The notes beneath the pieces are model-generated. The model did no database searches. It was not told where the DNA came from and was given only the letters and a program-made list of their open reading frames with translations. Of a stretch of DNA of 64,000 nt, positions 1-10,478 are shown in pieces. Source of the DNA: Chrysolina oricalcia (lineage: Eukaryota; Arthropoda; Insecta; Coleoptera; Chrysomelidae); assembly GCA_944452925.2 (NCBI GenBank), contig OX101828.2, positions 30,502,072-30,566,071 of the forward strand, in the 5' to 3' direction. Both the position numbers and the translations under genes were made by a program. Each line of letters opens with the position of its first letter. The stretch's first letter is position 1.

Positions 1-1
1 A

Positions 2-910
2 GCACCGAATGCACACAGCTCTGCTATTTATTCTAGTGATTCTTCCAGTGAGAAAAAAGAACCTTTGAAAATTAAGCTAGTCCCAGTTCGCGATTGGGGT
101 ATGAAATTCACTGGAAGGCCTGGAATGATGTCGTTCTCTACTTTTGTTGAGAAAGTAGGAACAATGAGAAAGTCTAGAGGTATATGGAAATCAATATTGT
201 TTCAGGATGCTGCAGATTTATTTGAAGGAGATGCTGCTACTTGGTATAACTTAGTGAAAACTTGGGCTTCTGATTGGGATTCTTTAGTTCAATTGATGCG
301 ACAGCAATTGTTGCCTGCCAATTTTGACAAAGACTTATTTAAAGACATTAAGCGTAGGACACAAGGTCCTGATGAGTCTATTGGTTTGTATGTTGCTAGC
401 ATGAAGAGTTTGTTTAATAAAATGCAAACACCTATATCAGATGAAGTTCAACTTTCATTAATGATGGAACGGATCAATCCATATTATCATCCATTCTTAG
501 CATTCAAGCAAGTTAATTCTATAACTGAGCTTATTGATGTTTGTCGTACTTTTGATGAGAAGCGGGATTTAGTGAAATCATTTGTTTCCCCACCATCAAG
601 AAGCAAATCTTTGATCCCTGAGTTGGCATATGCTTCTAGTTTATCAAGGAGTGACTCTGTACCAGATTTGGCAGAAGTTTCATCTCTGGGTAGTTGTTTT
701 AACTGTGGAAGTGATAGCCATACTTTCACAGGATGTTTAGCTGAAAGGAAAAAATTCTGCTTCAAGTGTGGAACTCCTAACGTTACACTCCGTGACTGTC
801 AAAAATGTTCTCAAGAACATAGCACATGGAACAATAGTAGTAGAAATAACAACAGACAAACTAACAACTCTTCTTCATCGCACCAGGGAAACTCTACAGG
901 GAGACCGTAG
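2..910 (+). pseudogene. gag: Ty3/Gypsy gag (5' part outside window)
   Basis: Structural Gag protein of a Ty3/Gypsy retrotransposon; it would coat the element RNA in a virus-like particle. The frame is open from the window edge, so the true start lies upstream and the 5' LTR is not visible. Near base 695 there is a zinc knuckle reading CFNCGSDSHTFTGC (C-X2-C-X4-H-X4-C), followed by a second cysteine cluster and an N/S-rich tail ending in TAG at 908-910. The protease lies just downstream in another frame. This copy of Gag may be intact as far as it is seen, but the element is dead because of breaks in pol. Family level assignment is firm; the clade was not determined. Confidence 0.85.
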
Positions 911-942
911 GTGGTCAGGAAGTTTCTCCCGAGTCAAATAAT

Positions 943-1389
943 TTGACCTTTTCTGTATTAGATTCTAGGATGCAAATAATTCTTGATTATGTACTCTCAA
1001 GTGTGTCTGGTGATGAACGACCATACCTTGATGTTTCTATTTTAGGATGTTCCATTACTGGATTGTTGGATTCTGGAGCATCCAGAACAATAGTTGGCCA
1101 AGCTGGTTATGAGTTTCTGAGACAACGGGGTTTAAGTTTGTATAGTTATGTCAATGAGTGTAGAGTGGCTAATGGTCAAATTTGTAGAAGTGTTGGTTAT
1201 GTGACCACCTCTCTGTGCTTAGTTGGCAAGATTTGTGTTATAGATATTTTGGTAATCCCCAAGTTGCCTCATACTCTTATTCTTGGTACTGATTTCTGGA
1301 GGTCCATGAATATTATTCCAGATTTGAGACAAAGAGTTTGGCATTTCTCCAAAGATTTTCCACAGTCAGTCAAGATGTGTGGTATATAA
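943..1389 (+). pseudogene. pol: Ty3/Gypsy protease domain
   Basis: Retropepsin-like aspartic protease that would cleave the Gag-Pol polyprotein. The active-site motif LLDSGASRTIVG sits near base 1065, and the ILGTDFW segment near 1278 matches the usual second conserved block. It lies in a different frame from gag, as is common for Gypsy pol, and ends in TAA at 1387-1389 before the reverse transcriptase. No ATG is needed if it is made by frameshifting from gag. Confidence 0.8.
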
Positions 1390-1398
1390 TGTGATGAA

Positions 1399-2232
1399 AT
1401 GCTTTCTCTTTCTCAGCAAGAACAGCTCAGGCACTTGGTAGAGGAAAAGAAAGATTTGATGGGAACTTGCTTAGGTAGAACTAATTTGGTCAAACATAGT
1501 ATTGAGCTACTTTCTAAAATACAAAACCAATTAAGCAACGATATTATGAAGTTTCACCTATTAAACAGCAAGTTATTGATGAAGAAATGCGAGACATGTT
1601 ATCAAAGGATATCATTGAACCTTGTAGAAGTCCATGGTCTTCCCCAGTGTGTATGGTCACAAAGAAATATGGGTCATATCGCTTTTGCGACGATTATCGT
1701 AAATTAAACGCAGTTACAAATAAAGATGCTTATCCTTTGCCATATATTTCTTCAATTTTAGATAAACTTCGTGATGCGAAATATATGAGTTCATTGGACA
1801 TTAAAAGTGCGTACTGGCAAGTTCCTATTGAGGAAGCTTCGAGAGACTATACAACTTTTACAGTCCCTGGGGGATTGTATCGTTTTATGGTTATGCCATT
1901 CGGGTTGACCAATGCTCCGGCTACCTGGGAACGTTTAATTGAGAAAGTACTAGGCCCAGATTTGTTCCCATCAGTTCTCATATATTGAGATGAGAAGTAA
2001 AGTGTTTGATAGGTTATATTCTGCAAAGTTAACAGTTAGTTTTAATAAATGTCATTTCTGCCGACCTGAGTTGAAATATTTAGGCTATATTGTGGATCGA
2101 TATGGTTTGCGTCCGGATGCTTCAAAAGTGAAAGCTAGTTTGAATATTCGTTCCCCAACTACAGCCAAGCAGGTGAGACAGTTCATTGGCACAGCATCAT
2201 GGTATAGGAGGTTTGTACCTCAGTTTTCCTAA
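1399..2232 (+). pseudogene. pol: Ty3/Gypsy reverse transcriptase, active site lost
   Basis: Reverse transcriptase fragment in pieces. The first part (from 1399) changes frame near 1540. Then come PWSSPVCMVTKK, the FCDDYRKLN block, LDIKSAYWQVP and the MPFGLTNAPATW block, all typical of Gypsy RT. After VLIY a stop codon lies at 1986-1988, exactly where the catalytic YLDD box should follow. The YLDD box and about 20 residues after it are missing, consistent with a small deletion. The thumb region continues from 1990 and ends at another stop (2230-2232). It cannot make a working polymerase. Confidence 0.85.
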
Positions 2233-2244
2233 ATTGTATCACCA

Positions 2245-3141
2245 TTGTGTAACCTTAACAAGAAAAATGTTAAATTGGGCTGGACGGATAAGTGTGAATC
2301 CTCATTTCGTTACCTGAAGGAGTATTTGGTAAGCGCACCGATTCTTACGTGCCCTGATTTCAGTAGAACATTCTATGTTCAAACAGATTCTTCTGCATTT
2401 GGGGTCAGAGCGGTATTGAGTCAGAACTTTGACGATGGTGAAAATGTAATTGCGTATTTGTCTCGATCGCTGACTGCGCAGGAGAGAAAATACAGTGCTA
2501 CGGAGCGAGACTGTCTAGCTGTCATATGGGCGGTAGAAAAACTCCGGCATTATCTCGAAGGATATCATTTTGTGATCATCACAGACTGCCATTCGTTGCA
2601 GTGGCTTCACAACTTGAAAGATCCTCAGGGTAGATTAGGTAGATGGAGTTTACGTTTACAACCGTTCGACTATAAGATTATTCATAGGAAAGGAGCAGGT
2701 AATGTTGTTCTTGATTTTCTTTCTAGATCTGTTCCTGTTTCCGTGGAATCTGTTGATGTCGATAGGTTGATTATTCAGGATTTCGAGAATTTTGATTATG
2801 CTGAAACTGCTAATCGATGGTATCAAAAGTTGTCAGCTGAAATAAAACAGAATCCTGCACGCTACTACCCTTGTTTCCGCATAAATGATGATGGTCACAT
2901 TTTCAAGTTTGTTCGTCCACAATACCCTGAATTATCGAGTCCATCTAAACAATGGAGGTTAGTTGTTCCCAAGGAGAGACGTTTTGGAATCCTCCAAAAG
3001 TATCACGATGATCAAGTATCAGGTCACACAGGTATATATAAAACGGTTGCTCGTATTTCCAATAAGTATTATTGGCCAAAATTGAAATCTGATGTGACGA
3101 AGTACATTCGACGTTGTCAAATTTGCTTTTCTATTGAATGA
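2245..3141 (+). pseudogene. pol: Ty3/Gypsy RNase H and integrase zinc-binding region
   Basis: This follows the RT in the same frame after the stop at 2230-2232. The RNase H part has QTDSSAFGV, ATERDCLAVIWAVEKLRHYL and TDCHSLQWL. It would degrade RNA in the RNA-DNA hybrid. It runs into an H-H-C-C zinc-binding integrase head (HTGIYKTVARI, YYWPKLK, CQIC). A stop at 3139-3141 interrupts the frame just after the last cysteine pair. Confidence 0.85.
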
Positions 3142-3165
3142 GAGCAAAAAGCTCCATCTGGTTAC

Positions 3166-3901
3166 ATGTTGAGTAAAACTCCCACTGTAGATAAACCATT
3201 TTTTCTTTTCAGTGCAGACCTTATGGGACCTCTACCTAGAAGTTCAAAGGGTTTTGCATATATTTTAGCGGTCTGTGACGCTTTCAGTGAATTTGTCTTG
3301 CTCTTACAAGATTTTGATATTGCATATATCGCCAACTATCACCCTCAGTCTAATCCTACTGAGAGAGTGAATCGGGTAATTGAGACCATGCTCACGGCGT
3401 ATGTTTCAGAAAATCAAAAATTGTGGGATACTTATCTACCAAAAATTGCTTGTGCAATTCGGTCGTCTAAACATGAAACAGCTGCTTTAGCTCCTAATTT
3501 TGTGAATTTTGGACGTGAGGTCTCTCTTGATGGAAAGAATGAAATATATGTTCCTAGCGAGTCACCTTACCCTATTTGTTCTGCAGAGGACAAGAAAAAT
3601 GCATTTTCTAGAATATATAAAGATGTGCAAGTTCGAATACTGAAAGCATATACTAAGAATAAACAACATTATGACCTTCGGCGACATCCTGTAAAATTTT
3701 CAGTTGGACAGAAGGTATGGAGGCGAAATTATGCAATTTTAAATGCAGTTAAAAACTTCACTGCCAAACTAGCTGCAAAATACCTTGGTCCTTTCATCAT
3801 TACTAAAATAGTTTCACCTTGGACTTATGAATTATGAAGTCTATCTGGCATGGAAAAGACTTAAAAGCTCATCCTCCGGATGAGGGTGACCCATCCTTAT
3901 T
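3166..3901 (+). pseudogene. pol: Ty3/Gypsy integrase core, internally deleted
   Basis: Integrase catalytic and C-terminal region, same frame as the upstream RNase H. The first catalytic Asp is visible in SADLMGP (near 3214) and the Glu in HPQSNPTERVNR (near 3343). Between them the sequence jumps from AFSEFVLLL to QDFDIAYIANYHPQ, so the segment with the second catalytic Asp is gone. The C-terminal GQKVW and KYLGPFII blocks are present. The frame stops at 3835-3837, and recognisable coding similarity fades shortly after. Confidence 0.8.
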
Positions 3902-5271
3902 CGACCACCCAGATTAAAATTAAATTCGGTAATCTTGGGACCGAAGTTGGCTGTCCCTGGCGTATGCCTAAAGCAACTAGAACTTGGGCAGTTCCCAACT
4001 AGTGAGATTTTGTACCCATAATATCTAGGGAAAATTATTGCGATTATAAAATCTCACGACACCAACACTGCTGCATGTATAATTTTTGTTTGGTATGTTT
4101 TTCTATAATTTTGATGCCATTCAAAAATTATTATCCATAATACTAACATCATTGGATGTTATGTTCTAGTTAATTCTTTATGAATTTAATTGTATCATTT
4201 GAGATGCACTTTGGTAGAATTTCTTATTTTTTTGTTCTTGTCCGTGATAAGTTGATAATAGTTATTGTCCACAGACGAATGATTTGCGTTGTTAATGTTG
4301 AATGCGAGCGCTGTCTCGGTGGTTCTGGATATGAGTTGGCTATCCCTAGCTTCGGCTCAAAGCTGCTTGAACTAGGCTAGTTCCCAACTAGTGATTTTTT
4401 TTCACGACAGAAAAACCTGTTTGACAGTGTCATGCCACACCGACACTTGTAGCCAAAAATATGTCCTTTTCTGAGGATTGGTATTAATTTAATTTGCTGT
4501 CAAGATATTACTTTGTTGTCCGGGTTAGTATTTGTAATTTCGGGATTTGTTTTCTTGCAGCATATTTCAGTACACGTGTATTTTGGTAACGAGCTTTGCA
4601 GTGTTGCATTTTTAAGCTGTTTTTGTTGCACTCGTACTGATGTTCTCCTTTGAGGGATTTGTTCGATTAAATGATCACCTCTCTGTAAAGACATGTTTTC
4701 AATTATATTTCACTGGATATGCTGGATTTTTTATTTTTGTTGGAATGACCAACACCGGCTTATGTTATTGAGTATTGTAGAACCCAGATTGATAATCTAA
4801 ACTTTTGACCACTTGACATCAATTTACTCAATCGCTGATTGCTTTGTAGATATTATATTTAATTATTATAATTTCGGTTGTTTAATTGTGTAGATATTAT
4901 ATGTTTATGTTTCTCCAACAGTTGATAGTATCACATATCAACTATCACATATCAACTAACCTTCGACTCTTTTCTAACAGGTATTTATTGAATGAATTCA
5001 CCTTTTCTATTTTAATTACATTGAAATGTCAATCTTTTGTCTTGTATGACATGCTCATTTTCATATGCGTTGTTGGTGATTATTACTATTATAATACTCG
5101 GAGTCGATATAGTGGTATTTTGCCACGGATGTTATCTTTACATTCTTATAATGTTATCTTTTATCTACCAGTCTGATTTACACTTCCTTGAATTTCTTAT
5201 TGTTGAATAATTAATGTTATTGTTAGCTTCATTGCTAATCGTCATTAAAGTTGTAGGAACTTTAATGCCTC
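3902..5271 (+). other. Long 3' untranslated region of the Gypsy element
   Basis: No convincing gene is seen in these ~1.4 kb. The stretch lies between the end of integrase and the polypurine tract, so it belongs to the element. It contains two imperfect copies of a ~65-base segment (about 3949-4015 and 4334-4400), each ending in the shared text TTCCCAACTAGTGA. The rest is AT-rich. Confidence 0.6.
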
Positions 5272-5289
5272 TCCGAGTAGAGGGGGGAT
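5272..5289 (+). other. Polypurine tract of the Gypsy element
   Basis: A purine run (GAGTAGAGGGGGGA) lies directly before the LTR that starts with TGTTACGGG at 5291. This is where plus-strand DNA synthesis would be primed. It ties the upstream pol remnants and the LTR to one element. Confidence 0.75.
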
Positions 5290-5290
5290 T

Positions 5291-8200
5291 TGTTACGGGT
5301 TTATTTTGCACTAGAAAACCCTTTCTGTTTTAATACAATAGCATCAGAAATTCTCTGTCATCGATATACACTTTCCACTCTGTACGCCACTGTTTCAAAA
5401 TGACAACTTGATCGTTGTCATGTATAGGCCGATTCAGATACAATGGTGCCCACGCAAGGTTTTTGATGCACGTGCGATTTACACGCATATGCATTTTTGA
5501 CGCATGTGCCTGAAATCTGCACGACGATTCACATACGTGCCTTTCACGTGCGTTTCTATCTCAAAGTCATATTTCATTTGGTTCTGTAATAATGTTGTCA
5601 ATCCTGGATGAATGAATTTTGAGTTTTTCAAATTAATCCGCACTATATTTCACTGAATGTGAATCTTTTATCCTTGGTTTATTTATATCAACCTTATTTT
5701 ATGCTATAACATATTTCATGGATACCTCAGCTACTACAAAAAAATATTTATATATAATTTGGAAGTCTTTAATTATTTCATGTATGGAGCTGTATCTTTA
5801 TTAATGGAAAATGAAAGGAGAAAGTGGGTTAGACTATGATTGAAAGGATATGAAGAATTTTAAACTTGAATGATGATGTGGGATATGATCCTGAAAGTTT
5901 AAAAATTCTATCGGAATGAATGAATATACCTACCTTTCAGAAGGTAGGTACTTCAACGAGTAGAGTTGCTGATAGAAAAAAAGTCCTCTATTCAGAGGCA
6001 CTATTTCAGCTTGTGAATAGGTGAGTCAGTCAATCCACAATATCTGTACTAATTCCAGAGGTATCCGATGCAATGTATAATAAATACTCTAAACAATGGT
6101 TTTTGAGAGATTTGTATAATTTTTCATTTTGCATTTTTCCTGAATATTTAATTTTTTCTATACAAATATGAAAACATGGAATATATACATCCTGAAAATA
6201 TTGCAGAAAAGGATTACAACTTGAAAGTATCATTGTATCAACCGAACCAAGTATTATGTTTAATAGTATATTAGTATTCAATACATTTCTCAACCACATT
6301 AGTAATATATCGTCCGACGCAGGTGATTATCCATCTTTTCTCCATTGTCAGTTTCCGAATGAAACAGAAGAGTGGATTAACAGTAGATAACCATATGCGG
6401 AATTGGCAATTTCCTGAAGCACTAGGAGCAATTGATGGAAAACATCATGTTTCAAGCACCTGCTAGTAGTAGTAGTAGTGGCTCAACTTTCTCAAACTGA
6501 ACTACATATTTTTGTATTTTGATGAGGGCAGAAATGGGAGAATTTCAGATGGTGTGTGTTCTGTAGAAGCCCATAGTTCAAGTTCCTGAGCCAATATCAC
6601 TACCAGGCAAAACTAATTCACTTCCATAATATGTGACCACCGAGATGCAGCCCTTGATAATAAATGTGATGAAACCATTTCCTTATCGAAACAAGTTGGT
6701 AAAACTATTTTCTCCTGCAGCTTCAGTAGGGCTTGAAGGGTAGTTGTGAATTCCAAATGCCTTTGGAATTCTGAACAATAGAAGGAGAATATATGAATAA
6801 ATGATAATTTTTAGCTCCGGATACAGTTGTAAAAATTAACACTTTGTTTATTATTTATTAACCTTTTTAATCTCTATTACTTTCCCAAGTTCATTATGCC
6901 AACAACGAAAAAGTAGGGATATTTCATCAAAAACGCATATATGTTGAGAAATCACTAGATCATGTGCATGCTCACCCCGCGTTTTTGACGCAAGCCGGCA
7001 GGCACAGATGTAAACGTCGACAGGCATGCATTTCTCATGCAGGTTCAAAAACCCTGCATGGGCACCCATGTATCTGAATCGGCCTTATAGCTTGTTCCGA
7101 ATGCCGTACTACCTTTGCCGTACTAGTTCGAGCGGACATGAACCGGTCTTAAGCTAATGACAGTTATCAGTTTTTCTATTTTGCGGTATTACAGCGTTAT
7201 TTTGTAAACACACTTTTGGTTAGTCTATTGTTTTGTGTTAAGAACACAAAACTCATTCCTACTCTATTTCTGTCTTGTGTCATTGAGGTACCTACTTCAC
7301 ATTCGAATACTTGACCTTGTTTGTGTTTGGTACTGAGATTGAGAGGCTGGCGAATTCGTCTTGGTTCAGTTGGCAACAGTTAATCTTTAGGTGTTCTGTA
7401 GAATAGCTCCAAGTAGCTCGAGGTATTTCCTGGACTGATCCGTCCGAACACTAACGAACAAGAAAGCGCCTTGTCAGATATTGACAGTTTTGACTTTGAC
7501 GTCTGAGACATATTTTCCACTTCCTTATTTGATCTTGATGAGTAACTGACCTATTTTGAAGATTTCCAATCAAAGTTTGATCATCGTTGATGGATCTTAA
7601 GAAAATTCATATCTGGAGAGTTTTTCATATGGTTTGCGATTTTTGACGCTATATATTTTTGAGAAATCTCCGTTCGCTTTCCGGATTTTCGAGGTTAGAA
7701 GTCATTTCATCATTGTGTGAAACCTCTGGATCGAGAAACTCGCTATCAAATAGCAAACAGACCATCAAAGCTGTTATCAGAACCCTCCCACTTAATAGAG
7801 GTTACATACAAGTGTAATCAGAAGTCAGACTGGTGTTGTTTATTCTAGGGTGCTACTGCTCCGCTTGCTACGGCTCCACATGCTACTACTCTGCTTGCTA
7901 CTGCTTCGCTGTTGCTAGTGCTCCACTACGGTTTTATTGCTCCACTATTTCTACTGTTTTGTTTTTCCACGGTTGTCTTTCCACTGTTCCACTGCTGTGA
8001 TTGTTCCTGCTCAACTGTGGTTGTCCCGCTGTATATCTGTTGTTCAGCATTCCTTCGCTGTTCGTCCCCAACATTGGTATTCTTCGTTGATGGTATTCGT
8101 CCCAGCTGCACATGTACTTTGATTGACTGTGTGCACCTGTATACACCAAGGCACTGATGGACTACAACTACAATAATTGGTGAACTGGCATGCTTGAGAA

Positions 8201-8762
8201 TATCTACATAGTATCAGATAAGTTTAGAATAAGACTGCCCCTAAGGCATAAGCATCCATAATTGTAAGCTATCATCGTGATGTCACAGGCATAGCCCTCA
8301 CTGAAGGTTTCATTTTGATATATTCAAACGATACCATACTCTCAATCACAGCATTCACTTGAATTCATCTTGGTGGTACCATATTTACATTAATTTAATT
8401 TTCTTTTGTATGGTGAACTGAACTGTGCACATACAGGGTGTCTAACATGGATCAATATATTTTATTAGTAAGGGACATGACTATTTCTTTCATTCTGGTC
8501 CAAGTTATCCAAGCGTAAGGGAAGACAAAACCTCTACATATTTATATATTACTTCTATACCATTTACAGGTATCTATTATTTAATAGTTTAGTAATATTA
8601 GTGCAGTGGGTTATCCCATTCCGTCAGGGTGGTTTCGGATTATTCACTAGCGATAAATCCGTGGCGCTCCGGTAAATTAACCACTGAGCTACTGGGTATG
8701 TTAGTGGCGTGAAACATCATTGCACATTCACTGCTCTCCTTTCCTTAATTTCGCCCCTAACA
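5291..8762 (+). repeat. 3' LTR of the first Gypsy element, interrupted
   Basis: The LTR starts TGTTACGGGT and ends CCCTAACA. Both limits are set by comparison with the second copy at 17976-19912. Without the inserted 1.66 kb Harbinger element it is about 1.8 kb long. A degenerate run of CTACTGCTCCGC-like units lies at about 7850-8020 and differs in length between the copies. Because the other LTR is outside the window, age and TSD cannot be read. Confidence 0.8.
5426..7085 (+). mobile_element. PIF/Harbinger-like DNA transposon, degraded
   Basis: The inserted segment starts AGGCCGATTCAGATACA and ends in the inverted match TGTATCTGAATCGGCCT; the inverted similarity runs about 33 bases. The bases TAT occur on both sides (5423-5425 and 7086-7088) but once in the empty LTR copy near 18110, which gives a 3-bp target duplication. 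Inside are two relics typical of Harbinger (DDE_Tnp_4) transposases on the plus strand: FPEALGAIDGKHH near 6413 and NAFGILNNRRRIYE at 6756-6797. The frame between them is full of stops. Confidence 0.8.
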
Positions 8763-9060
8763 TACTTTCATGTACGATGTTATTCTGAATATAATCAATC
8801 GCCAACGTTAGCGGTCCCCTCAAGACTGACCCGCCGAAGTCAGCCTTCAATTTCTTTGTCGTCACTTTGGGTTCATACCACTTAGTACTACTCTCAAGAG
8901 AAAGAAGAAAAATCAATCGAAGAAAGGGTTAAGTTGTAAAACAGCATCAGCTGACACTTCTCCCTTTCACCTATGTCACACTATATAATTATGTATGAAT
9001 TTATATTTTTTGCAAGATGAATAAAGACGAATTATTATTATTATTATTATTAAATATAAA
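8763..9060. other. Non-coding spacer with ATT microsatellite
   Basis: No gene is seen. The stretch ends with an AATAAAGACG-like motif followed by (ATT)n at about 9028-9052, which resembles the 3' tail of a LINE, but no LINE coding sequence precedes it. Confidence 0.4.
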
Positions 9061-9079
9061 AATTTTATCAGAAAAATTG

Positions 9080-9764
9080 CCTTCGCGGCAGGGGTGGTTC
9101 ATAAATTGCGGAATGTATTGAAAATTGCTGGTGGTGAGCAGTTTTTGAGAAATGATAGAAAATGAGCTACTGTAGTAGCATTGCAAGCGGCACGTGAATA
9201 CCTCAAAGATGCCAGTGGAAAAAACGCAAAATTCCAATTCCCACGGTAAGGGGAATTATACCATTGATACCGATTTTTGCTGGATTGTCTGCGCTCGGAA
9301 GTTTAGCTGGTGCCATTGCAGGCATCACCAAAGCCCTGAATTCAGCAAAAGCAAACAGAACTGCTCTACTGAAGCAAGTCGCCACAATAAGAGAATGGAA
9401 ACTGTGCCATTGGGTAAAAGCAGTAGTGGTATATTCCTTAAACTATACCGTAAAGGACTCGGACTCTACTTGAAACCATACAATTGAAAAACTATTTGAT
9501 TGTACCTCGATAATTTTACTCAACGTATGAAACTGTCCGTTCCTGCAATATTAGGACCAATAAGGGACGTGTGCCTCGATAACACACAGTTCGTAGCTAG
9601 AGTCCCTGTGTGCAATTTGACATTTGATCGTATATTAGAGTCGGGACACTCTTTGAAAGGACATGAAAAAAACGGGTTTTAGGTTATATCTTAAAAATTA
9701 TGGTAAAACCAATTATTTTTTAAATGGCGAATTCTATCAGTCAAACAAGAACAGAAAATATATC
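9080..9764 (+). pseudogene. Polinton/Maverick-like protein remnant
   Basis: Broken coding sequence. Frame one near 9190 gives QAAREYLKDASGKNAKF. From 9264 comes a hydrophobic glycine-alanine block (IPIFAGLSALGSLAGAIAG). After a frame change the text reads KRMETVPLGK and KGLGLYLKPYN, with another KGHEKNGF-type segment near 9650. From memory, the order of IPIFAGLSALGSLAG and then GLYLKPY is found in proteins encoded by insect Polinton/Maverick elements. This is family-level recognition, not a search result. The reading continues across the provirus insertion point at 17815. It may also be a host-annotated repeat of other origin. Confidence 0.45.
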
Positions 9765-10056
9765 TGTTATATAGTGGATATCTGCTGGAACTGCGTATCG
9801 GACGTCTCAATGTCAAGAGATAAGGACTTTGCCGATTAAACGACGCTAGCGGATGGCCACCTGCAAGTGAACAATGGAGTTGCTGACAGTGCATGGACTA
9901 TGTTTATAAATACGACCTGCGAGTCGATTTTAGTCAGTCTGTATTTCATTCTCATTGTAAACGTTCAATTTATATTCAAATAAAGTATTTAACCGGTGGC
10001 TTATCCACCCCGGTTACAATTTTTAAAAAGTTAATTTGAGAAAACCAAATATAACA
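9765..10056 (+). repeat. 5' LTR of the provirus
   Basis: It runs from TGTTATATAG to AAATATAACA, 292 bp. It differs from the 3' LTR at two positions (A instead of T, in the GTATTTAACCGG and GAGAAAACC contexts). A small hairpin follows the poly(A) signal (CCGGTGG pairing with CCACCCCGG). Confidence 0.95.
9905..9984 (+). promoter_or_regulatory. LTR core promoter and poly(A) signal
   Basis: A TATA box (TATAAATA, 9905-9912) is followed about 31 bases later by an insect initiator-like TCAGTCT (A at 9936). AATAAA lies at 9979-9984. The same signals recur in the 3' LTR, where AATAAA would end the transcript. U3/R/U5 limits are inferred from these signals. Confidence 0.7.
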
Positions 10057-10058
10057 AC

Positions 10059-10075
10059 TGGCGCAGTCGGTAGGA
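10059..10075 (+). other. Primer-binding site
   Basis: TGGCGCAGTCGGTAGGA lies two bases after the 5' LTR. It starts with the obligatory TGG complement of a tRNA CCA end. It resembles the tRNA-Ser type used by some Drosophila errantiviruses; the exact tRNA is from memory. Confidence 0.7.
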
Positions 10076-10236
10076 TTCCTAAACGCTGCTAGAACAAGAA
10101 GAATCTAACTGGCAGCGGTGGATCCTAATCCTTCGAGGAAACAAGAACCTGCTGAGGAGTCATCACTTGAAGACCACGGAAGGAACACCCAGTGAAGCCC
10201 CTGGTGGACCATCTTCAAGAACAAGACGAATCACCC

Positions 10237-10251
10237 ATGAAACAAATACTG
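10237..10251 (+). promoter_or_regulatory. Leader ATG and splice donor for env mRNA
   Basis: The untranslated leader holds an ATG at 10237 and then a consensus donor, CT|GTAAGT, with the intron starting at 10251. The 14 exon bases from the ATG to the donor leave a phase that matches the acceptor at 15587-15588 in env. This suggests the start codon and first residues of Env come from the leader. Splicing is inferred, not observed. Confidence 0.65.
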
Positions 10252-10478
10252 TAAGTGACAAAGAATCATCTCGTTTATTTATTTAATCAAGGCAAAATAA
10301 TCATACTGACTGATTATTTCCTACATAGACTCAAACAATAAAAATAAAAACAATTCAAGAACTATTGTTGATAATTGCACTGATCAATTATCCGCAAAAT
10401 AGTCGTACTGTTCGATTATTCTCACAAGGTACAAAGTATCCGTTCATATTCAAAAAGTGAAACGATTTATTGAGCAAT

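Noticed and set aside
360..400. CTGATGAG word in gag as a possible hammerhead core
   Set aside because: No GAAA follows at stem distance; the word is part of the Gag coding sequence.
7912..8157. Cys/Ser-rich open frames on both strands
   Set aside because: They lie in the low-complexity part of the Gypsy LTR, and the equivalent region of the solo LTR does not keep them.
8620..8700. Possible tRNA-like box A (inverse of AACCACTGAGCTACTGGG) in the Gypsy LTR
   Set aside because: There is no matching box B at the right distance, and the second LTR copy has a ~47-base interruption there.
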